DNA of 7,372 nucleotides from an uncultured Ruminococcus sp. (lineage in GTDB: Bacteria; Bacillota; Clostridia; Oscillospirales; Ruminococcaceae), in assembly GCA_900554975.1 (NCBI GenBank), contig USJI01000041.1:1-7372 (forward strand), read 5' to 3'. Below are positions 6,019-7,372 of this stretch, one piece after another (position 1 is the first letter of the stretch; each line of letters begins with the position of its first letter). Below the pieces are notes generated by a model. That model was not told the DNA's origin. It worked only from the letters and a program-made list of their open reading frames with translations, and ran no database searches. Both the position numbers and the translations under genes were made by a program.

Positions 6019-6304
6019 GCAGGAAGAATATGCAGCCCTGCGCAACTTTATTAAAATAGTAGAAAACAGCGGAGATGGGGGCATGGCGGCATCGGTAAAG
6101 CGTGCTATCGATCGTGAGCTTACCCGCCGCCAGCGCCAGATGGTGTACATGTACTATCTTGAGCAGATGCGCATGCAGGATATCGCCGATGAGCTTGGCC
6201 TGAGTATTTCAAGCGTCAGCCGCACGATAAAGCGTGGACGCCGCAGGCTCAAAAGCTGCCTTCGCTACGGCGGCAAGGCGCTCATGGACGCAATGGAAGA
6301 TTGA
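5987..6304 (+). CDS. Sigma-70 region 4-like helix-turn-helix regulator (no region 2)
   Basis: A 105-residue protein from the ATG at 5987 (114 if the in-frame TTG at 5960 is used). Residues about 45-92 are a sigma-70 region 4-like domain: LTRRQRQMVYMYYLEQM, then MQDIADELGLSISSVSRTIK as the helix-turn-helix, then RGRRRLKSCL. The N-terminal 44 residues (FAKQEEYAALRNFIKIVEN...) are helical but do not look like sigma region 2, so it cannot work as a full sigma factor on its own. It may act as a DNA-binding regulator or contact RNA polymerase in the way of phage late-gene activators of the ArpU type. It overlaps the 80-residue gene by 32 bases and precedes the GH25 lysozyme gene by 59 bases, which makes that gene a likely target. 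GC content is higher than in the left part of the window. Confidence 0.82.
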   Translation: MNGKKLNMFAKQEEYAALRNFIKIVENSGDGGMAASVKRAIDRELTRRQRQMVYMYYLEQMRMQDIADELGLSISSVSRTIKRGRRRLKSCLRYGGKALMDAMED

Positions 6305-6309
6305 AGTGG

Positions 6310-6338
6310 TTTACTTTGAGCTGAGGTTGTGTTAAACT
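6310..6338 (+). promoter_or_regulatory. Possible promoter of the GH25 gene
   Basis: TTTACT (6310-6315), 17 bases, TAAACT (6333-6338) is a partial sigma-A-like match. A short inverted repeat TTGAG/CTCAA (6316-6320 and 6337-6341) overlaps it and could be an operator. Weak evidence. Confidence 0.3.
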
Positions 6339-6363
6339 CAAGCCATGGCGAAAGGAGCATGGC

Positions 6364-7245
6364 GTGAAAACTAATCGTAAAAAGAAACAGAACGGTTTGA
6401 AAACCATACAGCTTATCCTGCTCGCCCTTGCGGTCACTGCATTAGTGGTGCTCGTTGTCAAGGTATATGAGCGTAATATGAGCATACAGAACGACCCCCA
6501 CTACGGGCAGGTAGAGGTATTTAACGGACAGGATTATATTTGGATAACACCTGAGGACGGTGTTCCGGTGAACACGCTCAAGGCCGAGGAGTTTACAATG
6601 GACGAAAGCGGCAGACCCGTGTACACGGGGTCGCAGTATAAGTCCATGCTCGGCGTCGATGTCTCGCAGTATCAGGGCGATATTGACTGGCAGCAGGTGT
6701 ATGACAGCGGCGTTCGCTTTGCGATAATAAGAGCGGGCGGCCGGTACTACGGTGAAAACGGCGAAATGTACACCGACGATAACTTTGCCGCAAACCTTGC
6801 AGGAGCAAAGGCAGCGGGACTCAAGGTCGGCGTGTATTTCTTCTCTCAGGCGATAAACACCGAGGAAGCCCGTGAGGAGGCGCTGTATACGCTCGATCTC
6901 ATAGGCGACACGGAGCTTGACCTTCCCGTGTTCTGTGACTGGGAGCGTGTTGCCGACACCGATGCACGCACCGGCACCGTGGACGGCGCTACCATGACAG
7001 ACTGCGCCGCCGCATTCTGCGAGACGGTAAAGCAGGAGGGCTTTGATGCCGGAGTTTACATCTATCCCAGCACCGGCTACTACGACTATGAGCTTTCACG
7101 GCTCACCGACTACGCCTTCTGGTGCACGAGCCTCGGCGATCATCCGTTTTTCTACTATGCGCACACCCTGTGGCAGTATAGCTTTGAGAGCAGCGTTCCC
7201 GGCATCGACCATAAGTGCGACATGAACATGATGTTTTATAAGTAA
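6364..7245 (+). CDS. Membrane-anchored GH25 family lysozyme (N-acetylmuramidase)
   Basis: A 293-residue protein starting at GTG 6364, 6 bases after AAAGGAG (6351-6357). The basic N-terminus (MKTNRKKKQN) is followed by one hydrophobic span at about 14-33, acting as signal anchor, so the enzyme should face the outside of the cell. Residues 34-94 are a linker. The GH25 domain, which cuts the MurNAc-GlcNAc beta-1,4 bond of peptidoglycan, runs from 95 to 293: MLGVDVSQYQGDIDW with Asp99, RFAIIRAGGRYYG, GLKVGVYFFSQA, then LPVFCDWE with Asp192 and Glu194 (the family's catalytic acids), GVYIYPS, and LWQYS ending in PGIDHKCDMNMM with Asp282. No separate wall-binding repeats follow. Sampled GC is clearly higher than in typA. 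It could be a housekeeping cell-wall enzyme, or the lysozyme of an integrated element; the sigma-like gene upstream makes regulated expression likely. Confidence 0.93.
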   Translation: MKTNRKKKQNGLKTIQLILLALAVTALVVLVVKVYERNMSIQNDPHYGQVEVFNGQDYIWITPEDGVPVNTLKAEEFTMDESGRPVYTGSQYKSMLGVDVSQYQGDIDWQQVYDSGVRFAIIRAGGRYYGENGEMYTDDNFAANLAGAKAAGLKVGVYFFSQAINTEEAREEALYTLDLIGDTELDLPVFCDWERVADTDARTGTVDGATMTDCAAAFCETVKQEGFDAGVYIYPSTGYYDYELSRLTDYAFWCTSLGDHPFFYYAHTLWQYSFESSVPGIDHKCDMNMMFYK

Positions 7246-7246
7246 G

Positions 7247-7278
7247 CTGACGGGAGACGAACTCCAATCGTCTGTCAG
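7247..7278 (+). other. Hairpin downstream of the GH25 gene
   Basis: CTGAC-ggg-AGACGA pairs with TCGTCT-GTCAG around a seven-base loop, giving 11 pairs with a three-base bulge. It starts just after the GH25 stop. No T run follows, so it is not a standard intrinsic terminator; it could stabilise the 3' end of the message or be part of a larger structure. Confidence 0.55.
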
Positions 7279-7284
7279 TGTGCT

Positions 7285-7345
7285 CTTTCGGAGCTTTTCG
7301 CCTTGCCGGACACAAGGCCCGTCTGTACGAAAAGAAAGCCGAAAA
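7285..7345. repeat. Nested inverted repeats at the right edge
   Basis: TTTCGG (7286-7291) pairs with CCGAAA (7339-7344), CTTTTCG (7294-7300) with CGAAAAG (7328-7334), and CCTTG (7301-7305) with CAAGG (7313-7317). Together they could form one long imperfect stem-loop in RNA. No recognised RNA family. I see no supported gene in 7246-7372. Confidence 0.45.
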
Positions 7346-7372
7346 TCCCTCGAAAAACACTACCGACAGATG

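Noticed and set aside
7103..7360. Minus-strand open frame of 85 codons at the right edge
   Set aside because: It overlaps the conserved end of the GH25 gene, is Arg/Ser/Cys-rich in the way of shadow frames, and has no ribosome site.

Overview
The window looks like chromosomal DNA of a low-GC, Gram-positive, endospore-forming Clostridia. An Oscillospiraceae/Ruminococcus-type host is my best guess from codon style and gene content, not from a database hit. Strong AGGAGG-type ribosome sites, a SleC-like spore cortex-lytic enzyme, a TypA/BipA GTPase, a YcxB-like membrane protein and bacterial tRNA genes with encoded CCA all fit.

Left part (1-2753, + strand): a tight three-gene operon. The first gene encodes a 261-residue protein with a disordered acidic N-terminal half and a C-terminal transthyretin/carboxypeptidase-regulatory-like beta domain. 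The second encodes a SpoIID/SleC-type lytic transglycosylase domain followed by three PG_binding_1 domains. The third encodes two more PG_binding_1 domains and nothing else. As I remember clostridial SleC, the beta domain and the catalytic domain lie in one pre-pro-protein. Here they seem to be split over two genes, each with its own ribosome site, which I rate the most interesting feature of the window.

Middle (2754-5377): a 207-base convergent gap holds two 41-base direct repeats of unknown role and an intrinsic terminator. Beyond it, on the minus strand, lie typA (bipA) and, upstream of it, a small two-pass YcxB-like membrane protein gene, probably one transcript.

tRNA block (5454-5723, minus strand): a consensus promoter (TTGACA, 17 bases, TATTAT) drives tRNA-Thr(TGT) and then tRNA-Tyr(GTA). 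There is a terminator-like hairpin between the two and a very strong terminator after the second.

Right part (5776-7245, + strand): three closely spaced genes of visibly higher GC. They encode an 80-residue helical protein of unknown function, an overlapping protein with only a sigma-70 region 4-like helix-turn-helix, and a membrane-anchored GH25 lysozyme. The composition shift and the regulator/lysozyme pairing suggest an accessory, perhaps phage-derived, cassette; this is inference. The last 127 bases contain nested inverted repeats and no gene I can support. No gene-free stretch exceeds 300 bases.
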